A stretch of 64,000 bases of DNA from an uncultured Lachnospiraceae bacterium (GCA_910587765.1 CAJUNR010000002.1:88412-152411); one strand, 5' to 3'; shown: positions 18,409-25,900, counted from the first letter of the stretch. Notes: generated by a model from the sequence alone, not told the origin. Numbers and translations: made by a program.

Positions 18409-18413
18409 CCGTT

Positions 18414-19052
18414 ATGGCGTTTGATTATAAGAAGGAATACAAAGAGTTTTACATGCCGAAGGCAAAGCCGGAGATCGTCACAGTTCCGAAGATGAACTAT
18501 ATTGCTGTTCGCGGCTGCGGTGATCCGAATGTGGAAGATGGCGATTACAAAGCAGCAATCGGTCTTTTATATGCTGTTGCCTTTACAATCAAGATGAGCA
18601 AAAAAGGCAGTCATCAGATTGAAGGATATTTCGACTATGTTGTTCCGCCTCTGGAAGGCTTCTGGTGGCAGGAAGGTGTTGATGGAATCGATTATGGCCA
18701 CAAGGAGGATTACCAATGGATTTCTGTGATCAGACTTCCGGATTTTGTGACGGCGGATGATTTTCGGTGGGCTGTGAATGAGGCAACGGAAAAGAAAAAG
18801 CAGGATTTCTCCAAGGTAGAGTTTCTGACGATTGAGGAAGGGCTTTGCGTCCAGTGTATGCATATCGGTTCCTATGATGATGAGCCTGCGACAGTGGCTA
18901 TGATGGATCAGTATCTGGAGGATAACGGCTACGAGAATGACATCTCTGCAAGCAGGCTGCATCACGAAATCTATCTGTCGGATGCAAGACGTGTGGCGCC
19001 GGAGAGGTTGAAGACTGTTATCAGACATCCGATAAGGGCAAAGGGAAAATAG
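18414..19052 (+). CDS. GyrI-like small-molecule-binding protein
   Basis: 212 residues with features of the GyrI-like domain: MAFDYKKEYKEFYMPK, VPKMNYIAVRGCGDPN, IEGYFDYVVPPLEGFWW and LCVQCMHIGSYDDEP. Homologues bind hydrophobic ligands and some have hydrolase activity on cyclopropanoids. ATG 18414 has GAGGGG 9 bases upstream; GTG 18405 overlaps the VOC stop and was rejected. It is the last gene of the three-gene cassette. Confidence 0.88.
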   Translation: MAFDYKKEYKEFYMPKAKPEIVTVPKMNYIAVRGCGDPNVEDGDYKAAIGLLYAVAFTIKMSKKGSHQIEGYFDYVVPPLEGFWWQEGVDGIDYGHKEDYQWISVIRLPDFVTADDFRWAVNEATEKKKQDFSKVEFLTIEEGLCVQCMHIGSYDDEPATVAMMDQYLEDNGYENDISASRLHHEIYLSDARRVAPERLKTVIRHPIRAKGK

Positions 19053-19057
19053 CTTTA

Positions 19058-19090
19058 ATTTCTTTTTTCCTCCATGTTTGTTATGATAGT
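19058..19090 (+). repeat. Duplicated promoter block, copy A (upstream of GNAT gene)
   Basis: 33 bases that recur at 21238-21270 with one internal mismatch. They contain a T-rich tract and the extended -10 TGT-TATGAT (19079-19087). They appear to be the promoter of the following acetyltransferase gene. Confidence 0.65.
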
Positions 19091-19218
19091 AGTGCGAAAT
19101 TTTCGCGATATATGGCGGAAATTTAACCGGTTACGGGGACGGAAGAGCGGGCGGGAAGGGATTCTGACCGCTACCGGAGGGCAGTCACAGGAGTAACGAT
19201 TTGAAAGGGAGACGAGGG

Positions 19219-19995
19219 ATGGGTGAACTTTTTGAATTAAAAAGGCCGCAGGAAGCGGCGCCGTTATTCGAAGGGTGGCAGGAGACCATGATCTGGTCCT
19301 GTCTGCAGGGGGTGATGGGGCGCATTTACGCGGATGCTCTGGAGAAGCCGGCGTCCGCCGCGGCGCTGCTCGGCGATTTCTGCTTTCTGGCGGGCAAACC
19401 GAACCGGGAGCTGGTTTTATACGGACCGGAGCGGCGGGAGTTTCTGATCCTGGTTCCCGGGAACGGCGGCTGGGCGGAATTGATCGAAACGTGCCATGGG
19501 GCACAGGCGAAAAAGGTGGTCCGCTATGCGTTTCACAAAGAAGCGGATGGATTTGACCGGGAGTTTCTGCAGACGGCGGCGGACGGACTGCCGGAGGAAT
19601 ATACCCTGCGGATGATGGACGAGGCGCTGTTTCGGCGCTGCGGGGAAATAAAATGGTGCAGGGACTGGGTTTCGCAGTATGAGAATTATAAAATGTATCA
19701 AAGATATGGTCTGGGAGCGGTGATTTTGAAAGACGGAGAGCCGGTTTCCGGGGCTTCCTCCTATTCCGGTTACCGGGGCGGGATCGAGATTGAGATCGAC
19801 ACCAGAGAGGATTACCGAAGACAGGGACTGGCGTTTGTCTGCGGGGCGAAGCTGATTCTGGAGTGCCGCAGGCGCGGCTGGTATCCTTCCTGGGACGCCC
19901 AGAATCCATGGTCCGCGGCGCTGGCCCGGAAGCTGGGGTATCGCCCGGCCTGCGAATATACGGCGTATGAAGTTATAAAGCATCGGGAAATATGA
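19219..19995 (+). CDS. GNAT-family N-acetyltransferase
   Basis: 258 residues. The C-terminal GNAT fold is clear: EIDTREDYRRQGLAFVCGA (acetyl-CoA loop R/Q-x-x-G-x-A), then WDAQNPWSAALARKLGYR. The N-terminal half (about 1-130) is the extra domain of ZmaR-like acetyltransferases (the zwittermicin A resistance type). AAAGGGAG is 8 bases before ATG 19219. Substrate unknown. A second copy with a large internal deletion lies 2.2 kb downstream. Confidence 0.88.
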   Translation: MGELFELKRPQEAAPLFEGWQETMIWSCLQGVMGRIYADALEKPASAAALLGDFCFLAGKPNRELVLYGPERREFLILVPGNGGWAELIETCHGAQAKKVVRYAFHKEADGFDREFLQTAADGLPEEYTLRMMDEALFRRCGEIKWCRDWVSQYENYKMYQRYGLGAVILKDGEPVSGASSYSGYRGGIEIEIDTREDYRRQGLAFVCGAKLILECRRRGWYPSWDAQNPWSAALARKLGYRPACEYTAYEVIKHREI

Positions 19996-20012
19996 AAAGA
20001 GACTATAGCTTT

Positions 20013-20684
20013 TTACTTGTTCAGGATTGCTTTTATTTGTTCTTTTAAGGAGTTAATCTCAGCCTTGAGTTTTTCGTTTTCGTTTTTCAGACGATTCTTT
20101 TCATCGGTGATTGTTTTGAGCTGACTATTTAATGATTCTATGGTTTTATTGTTCTGCTCAAAATCATGAAAGAAACTTGGAAAATATTTTCTTAAAGCCA
20201 GAAATTCTATTTGCTTATATGTATCAGATGTCGGATGAATCCGGCCGGACTGTTGGTAGAGGATCCTGTTTATACTTACTGTTCTGATATCATTGAGTTT
20301 CAGAACAGAGTCATGTGATATAAACGAAAATTCACTGCTTTTCAAAAGGAACATGTCGCTTTTGGATGTTGGAAAATCCAATGGATGGTAAACATCCGGA
20401 TGTTTGTGTGGATCGTAGGAAAATATAGGCAGAACATAAAGAAGCTTCTGTTTGACACCTATTATAAGACCTCGATGCTCATAGGACATCTCAGGAATAT
20501 AGTTCTTGCCAAACTCGAATTGATAAATTTCGCCTTTCTTTACAGGTCGATATCGAAAAGCCTTTTTTCTATTATCGGCCCAACGAAAGTCAGATTTTGA
20601 AATTCGATCCAATTCATCGGAATTAACCGCATTTCCAACGATTATTTCATTGGTCTTGCTTTGTGCTTTAAGATACTCTTTCAA
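20013..20684 (-). CDS. PemK/MazF-like protein with C-terminal coiled coil
   Basis: 223 residues, AT-rich against its surroundings. Residues about 45-165 fit the PemK/MazF fold: VKKGEIYQFEFGKNYIPEM, HRGLIIGV, LLYVLPIFSYDPHKH and DSVLKLNDIRTVSINRIL, the last being the classic beta-strand/IRTV-R element of these RNases. Residues about 175-223 are a charged coiled coil (LKTITDEKNRLKNENEKLKA). The start is TTG 20684, directly after an in-frame TAA, with AAGGAG 10 bases upstream. No protein antitoxin gene is adjacent. It follows a multi-hairpin RNA with a terminator. It might be an RNA-controlled toxin, or a MazF-like protein of another role. RNase activity is not shown. Confidence 0.75.
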   Translation of the reverse strand: MKEYLKAQSKTNEIIVGNAVNSDELDRISKSDFRWADNRKKAFRYRPVKKGEIYQFEFGKNYIPEMSYEHRGLIIGVKQKLLYVLPIFSYDPHKHPDVYHPLDFPTSKSDMFLLKSSEFSFISHDSVLKLNDIRTVSINRILYQQSGRIHPTSDTYKQIEFLALRKYFPSFFHDFEQNNKTIESLNSQLKTITDEKNRLKNENEKLKAEINSLKEQIKAILNK

Positions 20685-20741
20685 TTATGTCTGTCTCCTT
20701 AATAATACATGACCATCGAACTACTAACATTCGATGGTATA

Positions 20742-20775
20742 GGTAAAAATAAGGGTACGGCGCTAACCGTACCCT
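20742..20775 (-). terminator. Intrinsic terminator between the hairpin RNA and the PemK/MazF-like gene
   Basis: On the minus strand AGGGTACGG-(TTAGCG)-CCGTACCCT is a perfect 9-bp stem followed by TATTTTT. It lies 58 bases before the start codon. A further hairpin CCATCGAA/TTCGATGG (20713-20737) sits between it and the ribosome binding site. Confidence 0.75.
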
Positions 20776-20896
20776 GCTCTGGATAACCAGAGTGACCTCG
20801 TCGGTCAAATTATCCTTTCTGATACGGCCTCGTCGGCCAAAAAACACTTTTGTAAGTGCGAAAGAACATTTCAATTTAGAGGACTCATGTGCCTCT
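20742..20896 (-). ncRNA. Multi-hairpin RNA upstream of the PemK/MazF-like gene (candidate RNA antitoxin or leader)
   Basis: Read on the minus strand, a TATAAT box (20903-20908) is followed by consecutive hairpins. AGAGG/CCTCT is at 20878-20896. CACTT/AAGTG plus T6 is at 20839-20858. GGCC-GACGA-GGCC is at 20826-20838. GACC-GACGA-GGTC is at 20794-20806. CTCTGG/CCAGAG is at 20777-20792. The terminator stem is last. The two GACGA-loop hairpins are 32 bases apart, like a two-unit repeat. Almost every segment can pair, which is not expected of an ordinary 5' leader. Confidence 0.55.
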
Positions 20897-20902
20897 ATCT
20901 AT

Positions 20903-20908
20903 ATTATA
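20903..20908 (-). promoter_or_regulatory. -10 box of the hairpin RNA
   Basis: TATAAT on the minus strand inside TGTATATAATATAG. No good -35 box is seen (TGGATT at 16 bases is the nearest). The predicted start falls at the first hairpin. Confidence 0.45.
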
Positions 20909-20994
20909 TACAATTCTGCAGAAAAATCCAGTTTTTTTCAAGTTTTTCTGCCGTTTTTTCTGCCGTTTCTCTGCACGTTGTTTTTCTGCACCCC

Positions 20995-21234
20995 TGTATC
21001 TTCCGGCCAAGTTTGCATTGCGCAGGGTGACCGGAGGATGCAGATGATGAGTGGCATTGTCAGAGGGGGGAATTACCGGTATTTCCATTGCCCTCATGCC
21101 ATGGTTCAGGTCGGGGAAGGTGGATATACGAAAGAGTGCATAAGAGAAGAAGCTTTGAATGCTGCGGTTTTGGATTCTGTAAAAGGGCTGCTTTTGGCAG
21201 CGGATGAAACGAAGAATTTGAAAAAATTGTTTTC
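20995..21234 (+). pseudogene. Remnant of a large serine recombinase (C-terminal zinc-ribbon part)
   Basis: Two frames joined across 21028 read IFRPSLHCAG(C)DRRMQMM, then GGNYRYFHCPHAMVQVGEGG and YTKECIREEALNAAVLDSV. This matches the recombinase zinc beta-ribbon (CxxC ... CP ... GGCT-x-x-IREE-x-L-x-x-AVL) of large serine recombinases. One base is missing at about 21028 (TGA where TGT/TGC plus GAC is expected), and the Cys of GGCT is Tyr here. No catalytic domain remains nearby. It is a scar of a mobile element. Confidence 0.6.
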
Positions 21235-21237
21235 CCC

Positions 21238-21270
21238 ATTTCTTTTTTCTTCCATGTTTGTTATGATAGA
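21238..21270 (+). repeat. Duplicated promoter block, copy B
   Basis: Matches 19058-19090 except at one internal position and the last base, including the extended -10 TGT-TATGAT (21259-21267). It lies before the deleted second GNAT copy and the lipoprotein gene, and may now drive the lipoprotein. Confidence 0.65.
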
Positions 21271-21415
21271 GTGAAATACAGCAGCGGTACTCCGACAGAC
21301 TCAGTATAGAGCCTGGACGATAGTCGAAGTCAAGCGGAAAATTACGAAGATGTGAAGTTTTCACGAGAACGATAAAATCGAATTTTATCAGAAAAGACTG
21401 CGGAGTGCAAAGGAG

Positions 21416-21527
21416 AAGGGTGGTTTCTGAATGAAAACGGCCGCAGGAAGCGGCGCTGGCCCGGAAGCTGGGGTATCGTCTGGCCTGTGAATATACGGCG
21501 TATGAGGTGACGAAGGGAGAACGGTGA
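21416..21527 (+). pseudogene. Internally deleted second copy of the GNAT acetyltransferase gene
   Basis: Positions 21434-21455 match 19239-19260 of the intact gene (21 of 22 bases), then continue directly with the sequence of 19921-19980. About 660 bases are missing, and both edges lie in the hexamer GCGGCG. The reading frame is kept across the joint (KRPQEAALARKLGYRLACEY), but an in-frame TGA lies just before it and there is no intact start. The downstream part differs at several positions, so the duplication is not recent. Confidence 0.75.
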
Positions 21528-21529
21528 CA

Positions 21530-22018
21530 ATGAATCACATATTTGTAAAATTTTCCGCTGTCTTGGCGTGCTGTGTTCTGCTGTTCGGCTGCGGCAGAAC
21601 GCCGGCAGAAGAACCGCTTGTTGTGTATTCCTTTTGCGGAGAAAATGAGCGCTTTTCTATTTCAAATGGCGTAATTGTGCTGTCTCCGACGGAAGAAATT
21701 TTCTACGGCGGAAATCTGGAGGGAGAACTGCCGGATGTTGTCGGTTATTCCATGACTTTCTATATCCAGTCTGATCATGGCGATGTAGTTCTGCTCTCCA
21801 ACAGTGTAACGGATATGACAGGTGAACCGATAGACATTTCCGGTGAAACGGGAAAAATTTCCGGGGATATTCTCACGGCGGCAGAGATTGACGAACTGCG
21901 GAATCATCTTTATTTCAAGCTGAAGACTACCGATTCGGAAGGCGTGGAAAACGAATATCAACTGCAATTAACATTAACGGAAGTAACGGGTAAATCTACG
22001 AAATCTCGCCGACCTTAG
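21530..22018 (+). CDS. Putative lipoprotein, unknown function
   Basis: 162 residues. The signal peptide has lipobox LLFGC (Cys about 21), followed by a beta-rich domain (FSISNGVIVLSPTEEIFYGG, YSMTFYIQSDHGDVVLLSN). ATG 21530 has GGGAG 10 bases upstream; GTG 21524 is an alternative. The start is separated by only two bases from the end of the deleted acetyltransferase copy, so it may use that copy's old promoter. No family recognised. Confidence 0.7.
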   Translation: MNHIFVKFSAVLACCVLLFGCGRTPAEEPLVVYSFCGENERFSISNGVIVLSPTEEIFYGGNLEGELPDVVGYSMTFYIQSDHGDVVLLSNSVTDMTGEPIDISGETGKISGDILTAAEIDELRNHLYFKLKTTDSEGVENEYQLQLTLTEVTGKSTKSRRP

Positions 22019-22217
22019 GTTTGTCCGGGACGGAAATGGTAAGTTAATAAGTTTTTGCAAATCTTTCGTTCCGGCAGGATTGCCTTAGAGGTGCGTAATC
22101 CTTACTCAGGAAAAATTTTCCGATGATAACAAAAACCGATTGCCGATTTTCCTTTCATATTGTAACATGAAGTATAGAGATCCTATTCGGCAAAATTTTC
22201 AAACAGGGGAAAAAACC

Positions 22218-22945
22218 ATGAGTCAGAGAACAAAGGGAAAATGTAAATACTGCGGAAAAGAGTATACGATGGGCTATATGAATCGGCATTTGTCGACGTG
22301 CAAAGAGCGCCGGAAACGGCTTGAGGAAGAGTCCGGCGGCAGGCAGTGCGGATATTTTCTGCTGAGTATTACTGCGAAATATGACAGAGATTACTGGCTG
22401 TTTATTGAGATAAGAGATACTGCCACCTTGAAGGATCTGGATGATTTTCTGAGGGATATCTGGCTGGAATGCTGCGGGCATCTGAGTGCATTTGATATCG
22501 GAGGTACCAGCTATGAGGCTATGCCTGCGGCGAGCACATTCTGGGGAGAACCGGCAAAAAGCATGAATTACAAATTGAAATCCCTGTTGAGCAAAGGAAT
22601 GACAATCGGATATGAGTACGATTTTGGGTCCACCACAGAACTTCTGATCACTGCGGTAAATGTCCGAACGGGATGCTGGAAGAAGGAGAAAATCACAATT
22701 TTGTCCAGAAATGATCCGCCGGTGTATCTGTGTTCGGAATGCGGGAAAAACCGGCAGTATCTATCTGTACGGAATGTTACTGGGAAGGAGACGGTTTCCT
22801 CTGCGAAGACTGCATGGAAATTCATGAGTGCGGAGAAGATATGCAGTTGCCGGCCTGTAATTCCCCCAGGATGGGAGTCTGTGCCTATGAAGGAAGCGAC
22901 CGGTATCCGGATCGGTTTGTACCGGATACCGAACAGGAAGGATAA
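22218..22945 (+). pseudogene. pRiA4b ORF-3-like protein with zinc-finger ends, frameshifted
   Basis: The gene starts at MSQRTKGKCKYCGKEYTMG (N-terminal C2HC-like finger, with CGKEYTMGYMNRHLSTC) and continues through the pRiA4b/IS1096-TnpR-like domain (GYEYDFGSTTELLI) to VYLCSECGK. At the A5 run 22746-22750 the frame breaks. The -1 frame continues KPAVSICTECYWEGDGFLCEDC and ends normally with TAA at 22943. One missing A explains it. Without repair, translation runs on in frame 0 to 22991 with a non-family tail. ATG 22218 follows AGGGGAAAA. Expected full length is about 242 residues. Confidence 0.7.
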
Positions 22946-22977
22946 AAATTCTGATGTATCCGCTTCCAGACTGTCGG

Positions 22978-23910
22978 TTACGACCGGATGATCGTCCCCG
23001 CCTGCTCCTCGAATGCGGCTTTCGCATCGTCCAGATCTGCGATGACGGCGACGCCGTCCGGCTTTACCGATACGAAGGAGACAGCCGCCACGACTTTGGG
23101 GAGGACCGAAGCTTCCGCAAACTGTCCCTCCGCGATATAGGAACGGGCCTTATCCGCGGACAGCTGGGTCAGGGGTTCGCTGTTCTCTTTTCCGTAGTTC
23201 AGGTACAGGTTTTTCTCTCCGGTCAGGAGCAGAAGCATATCCGCATCGAGCAGTTCCGCCAGTTTTCCGCTGGCCAGGTCCTTTTCGATGACGGCGCTGG
23301 CGCCTTTGAGCCGGCGGCCCTGTTTTAAGACCGGGATTCCGCCGCCGCCGCAGGCGATGACGATGTGTCCGGCATCCGACAGGGTGCGGATTGCGTCGAT
23401 TTCCACGATGTCTTCTGGCTTGGGGGCGGAGACGATCCGGCGGTAACCGCCGTCTGTCCGGACGACGTGGTTTCCTTTTTCTTCCTCGGCTTTTGCCTCT
23501 TCCTCGGTCATTACCCGGCCGATGATTTTCACCGGTTTATAGAAGGAATCGTCATAGGGGTTTACAACGACCTGCGTCAGGATCGTCGTAACCGGTTTTA
23601 CGATTCCGCGGTTTAAAAGTTCTTCCCGGATCGCGTTCTGCAGATCGTAGCCGATGTATCCCTGACTCATGGCGGAGCAGACGGACATGGGCGCGAAGGT
23701 GTAGTCCGGATGCTGCTTACCGAACTCGTTCATAGCTGTATGAATCATTCCCACCCGCGGTGCGTTGCTGTGAGAGATCACAATCCGGCAGTCGGTCTCT
23801 GCCAGATCGGCGATGGCTTTGGCGGCGGCTTTGACCGCGTCTTTCTGTTCCGGGAGCGTGGTTCCCAATGCTTTATGTCCGAGTGCGACGACGATTTTCT
23901 TTTTGTTCAT
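22978..23910 (-). CDS. arcC: Carbamate kinase
   Basis: 310 residues, amino-acid-kinase fold. It makes ATP from carbamoyl phosphate and ADP. Features are HSNAPRVG, SQGYIGYDLQNAIREEL, TILTQVVVNPYDDSF with KPVKIIGR, and VIACGGGGIPV. The N-terminal loop reads VALGHKALGTTLPEQ where most members have GGNAL, a variant worth noting. No arcA, arcB or other carbamoyltransferase is near, so its source of carbamoyl phosphate is not clear. GAGG precedes the ATG, overlapping the end of the truncated ATPase gene upstream. Confidence 0.93.
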   Translation of the reverse strand: MNKKKIVVALGHKALGTTLPEQKDAVKAAAKAIADLAETDCRIVISHSNAPRVGMIHTAMNEFGKQHPDYTFAPMSVCSAMSQGYIGYDLQNAIREELLNRGIVKPVTTILTQVVVNPYDDSFYKPVKIIGRVMTEEEAKAEEEKGNHVVRTDGGYRRIVSAPKPEDIVEIDAIRTLSDAGHIVIACGGGGIPVLKQGRRLKGASAVIEKDLASGKLAELLDADMLLLLTGEKNLYLNYGKENSEPLTQLSADKARSYIAEGQFAEASVLPKVVAAVSFVSVKPDGVAVIADLDDAKAAFEEQAGTIIRS

Positions 23911-23919
23911 GTTTTTACC

Positions 23920-25038
23920 TCATTTCATAGTTGCTGTGTGCGGTGTGCGGACCACTTCGTGCCAGTCCATGGTGCGGATGGCGTTCATATATTCCAGAGA
24001 AACTTCTTTATTTGGAATGGATACCGTTTCCTGGATGCTGTCGTAGGTCAAATATCCGAGATGTACCAGAAGCGTCAGAATATCGTCTTTTGTTGCAAAA
24101 GTAGTCATATCATTTTCAAAGGTTCCGGTATGGATATAGACTTTGAGCGCTTCGTAAGTCTCTGTTTGATTCCAGTAAGTACCGTATTTGTGCCGGAGCA
24201 TGGCTTCCACCACGGATTTGGGACTGTATATGGAATGACAGCCGGTTCCTTCTGCGGTATGCGTGATCAGCCGGTAACCGTCGTACCAGGCCTGTGCTTC
24301 TTCAAAGTTCATCTGGTATTCCCGGCAGAGTGACTGAACTTCCGATTCTGTAAAACCGAAATATTCGGCCAGTCCGTCCGGATCGGTCATGGAATATTCG
24401 GTAAACATGTTCAGAGCGGAATGGGAACCGTATTTTTTGATGGGCAGAATCCCTGTCATATAGGCGAGCGCAACATAATCTTTGTCCTTCAGCCACGCCC
24501 GCAGAAAATCCAGATACTTTTTCTGCGATTCTTTATCCTGCTGATATTCGCGGAAAAGGCAGTCCCATTCGTCGATCAGGATGATGAAGGGACGTTTTGT
24601 ATGGATGTAAATATCCTGCATCATAAAAACAAGATAGCCGCCGTCTGTAATGTCCGGGTATTCCTGTTTCAGATCCGCAAGGATCCGTTCCTGCAGAAGT
24701 CGGAGCATTTCTTCCATATTACTTGTCACGCTGAGAAAATCCTGCATATTGATTTTAAGAACATCATACTGATTCCGATGCTTCCGGTACGATTCCGACC
24801 GGCTGATGGCCAGAGAGTCAAACAGTTCTGCAGAATCCGACTCCCGTTCGTAATAGGCGGCCAGCATGTCGGCGGCCATGGACTTTCCGAAACGTCTGGG
24901 CCGGCTGACGCACAGGAATTTCTGCCTGGTATTCAAGACGGCGTTTGTCTTTTCGATCAGCGCCGTTTTATCCACATAGATGGGTGAATTGATGCTTTCG
25001 TAAAATCCTTTGTTTCTGGGATTCAGATAACTTCCCAT
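23920..25038 (-). pseudogene. Truncated DUF1703-type AAA-ATPase-like gene
   Basis: 372 residues. The AAA-ATPase-like domain (PF09820 type) is intact: FYESINSPIYVDKTALI, P loop SRPRRFGKSMAADML, FIILIDEWD (Walker B). Members of this family are usually about 520-580 residues and end in a PD-(D/E)XK nuclease domain. Here the protein stops after NAIRTMDWHEVVRTPHTATMK, just where that domain should begin. ATG 25038 has AAAGGGG upstream; the longer frame to 25137 was rejected. The missing end abuts arcC, so a deletion probably joined the two. The remaining protein might still be made. Confidence 0.65.
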
Positions 25039-25123
25039 GGGAACACCCCTTTCGTAAAGTCTTTGTCTCTGGGGAAAAATATGTCTGACCGCCCTGTTTT
25101 TATTGCAGAGACAGCGTCGGCCT

Positions 25124-25612
25124 TTAACCGGGCGCATCCACGATGTCTTCCAGCTCGTAGCGGAGGATCTTTTTCAGTTCGCTGTAAGGAATTTCCACCT
25201 GATGCCCGATTCGTCCTCCGCTGAAAAGGATGGTGTCAAGGCTCGCAGCGGACGCGTCCAGGATCGTGCGGAACGGTTTTTTCATCCCGATGGGAGAGCA
25301 GCCGCCGTGCACGTATCCGGTCAGGGGGAGGAGATCCTTGGACTTGACCATGCGGATACTTTTCTCCCCCGCTGCCCTGGCGGCCTTTTTCAGATCCAGT
25401 TCCTTCTGCACCGGGACCAGAAAGACATAGTTGGCGCCGGAACTGCCGGCGGTCACCAGCGTCTTGAAAACCTGTTCCGGGTTCTGGTTCAGGACGGCGG
25501 CGACTTCCGTTCCGCTGATTACGCCGGTATCTGTATAGTCGTGGCTGGTGTAGGGAATTTTCTTCTGCTCCAGCAGACGCATGACATTTGTTTTTTCCGT
25601 GTTCTTCTTCAA
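25124..25612 (-). CDS. ybaK: YbaK-type Cys-tRNA(Pro) deacylase
   Basis: 162 residues. It hydrolyses Cys mischarged on tRNA(Pro). YbaK features: NPEQVFKTLVT with the catalytic Lys, FLVPVQKELDLKKAA, GYVHGGCSPIGMKK and TILFSGGRIGHQVEI. Full length for the family. It stands alone, with 85 bases to the ATPase gene downstream on the same strand. Confidence 0.93.
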   Translation of the reverse strand: MKKNTEKTNVMRLLEQKKIPYTSHDYTDTGVISGTEVAAVLNQNPEQVFKTLVTAGSSGANYVFLVPVQKELDLKKAARAAGEKSIRMVKSKDLLPLTGYVHGGCSPIGMKKPFRTILDASAASLDTILFSGGRIGHQVEIPYSELKKILRYELEDIVDAPG

Positions 25613-25702
25613 TTCAGAACCCCTCCGTTTTTATGCTTACGCATTGCGGACATTCAGCCGTCCGGGAATTTGTGTTTTCTCAGCAATTCAATCATTTGAA
25701 TT

Positions 25703-25900
25703 TTATTTTCTGTTCTTCGCTTTCTTTACGGTCGAAAATGCGAAAACAGGAAGTGAAACCAAATCAACCGTCCCGCATATTCTTACCATATGGTCAGCCT
25801 GTTCTATCCCGGTAAGATTACCCACAGCTAATATTATCGTTGCGGTACCGATTGTACATAAACTGATTGCCCATATTAAACTGATTTTCTTTGAATCCAT
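25703..25900 (-). CDS. Small membrane protein
   Basis: 65 residues, two hydrophobic helices (ISLIWAISLCTIGTATIILAV and CGTVDLVSLPVFAF) and a basic tail (VKKAKNRK). It starts 9 bases after the DUF3784 gene and is clearly in the same operon. No known function; a partner of the DUF3784 protein is possible. Confidence 0.65.
   Translation of the reverse strand: MDSKKISLIWAISLCTIGTATIILAVGNLTGIEQADHMVRICGTVDLVSLPVFAFSTVKKAKNRK

Noticed and set aside
20792..21274. 160-residue plus-strand frame across the hairpin RNA and recombinase remnant
   Set aside because: Its first half runs antisense through the structured RNA; only the second half is recombinase-derived, and it is out of frame with the preceding zinc-ribbon part.
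21415..21430. AAGGGTGGTTTC as a T-box leader
   Set aside because: Only a partial match to AGGGTGGNACCGCG, with no specifier loop or antiterminator; the stretch aligns with the start of the GNAT gene instead.
22746..22752. Programmed -1 frameshift in the pRiA4b-like gene
   Set aside because: The site reads GGG AAA AAC. A canonical slippery heptamer would need A AAA AAC, the P-site codon would re-pair as GAA, and no downstream stem was evident. A plain indel is simpler.
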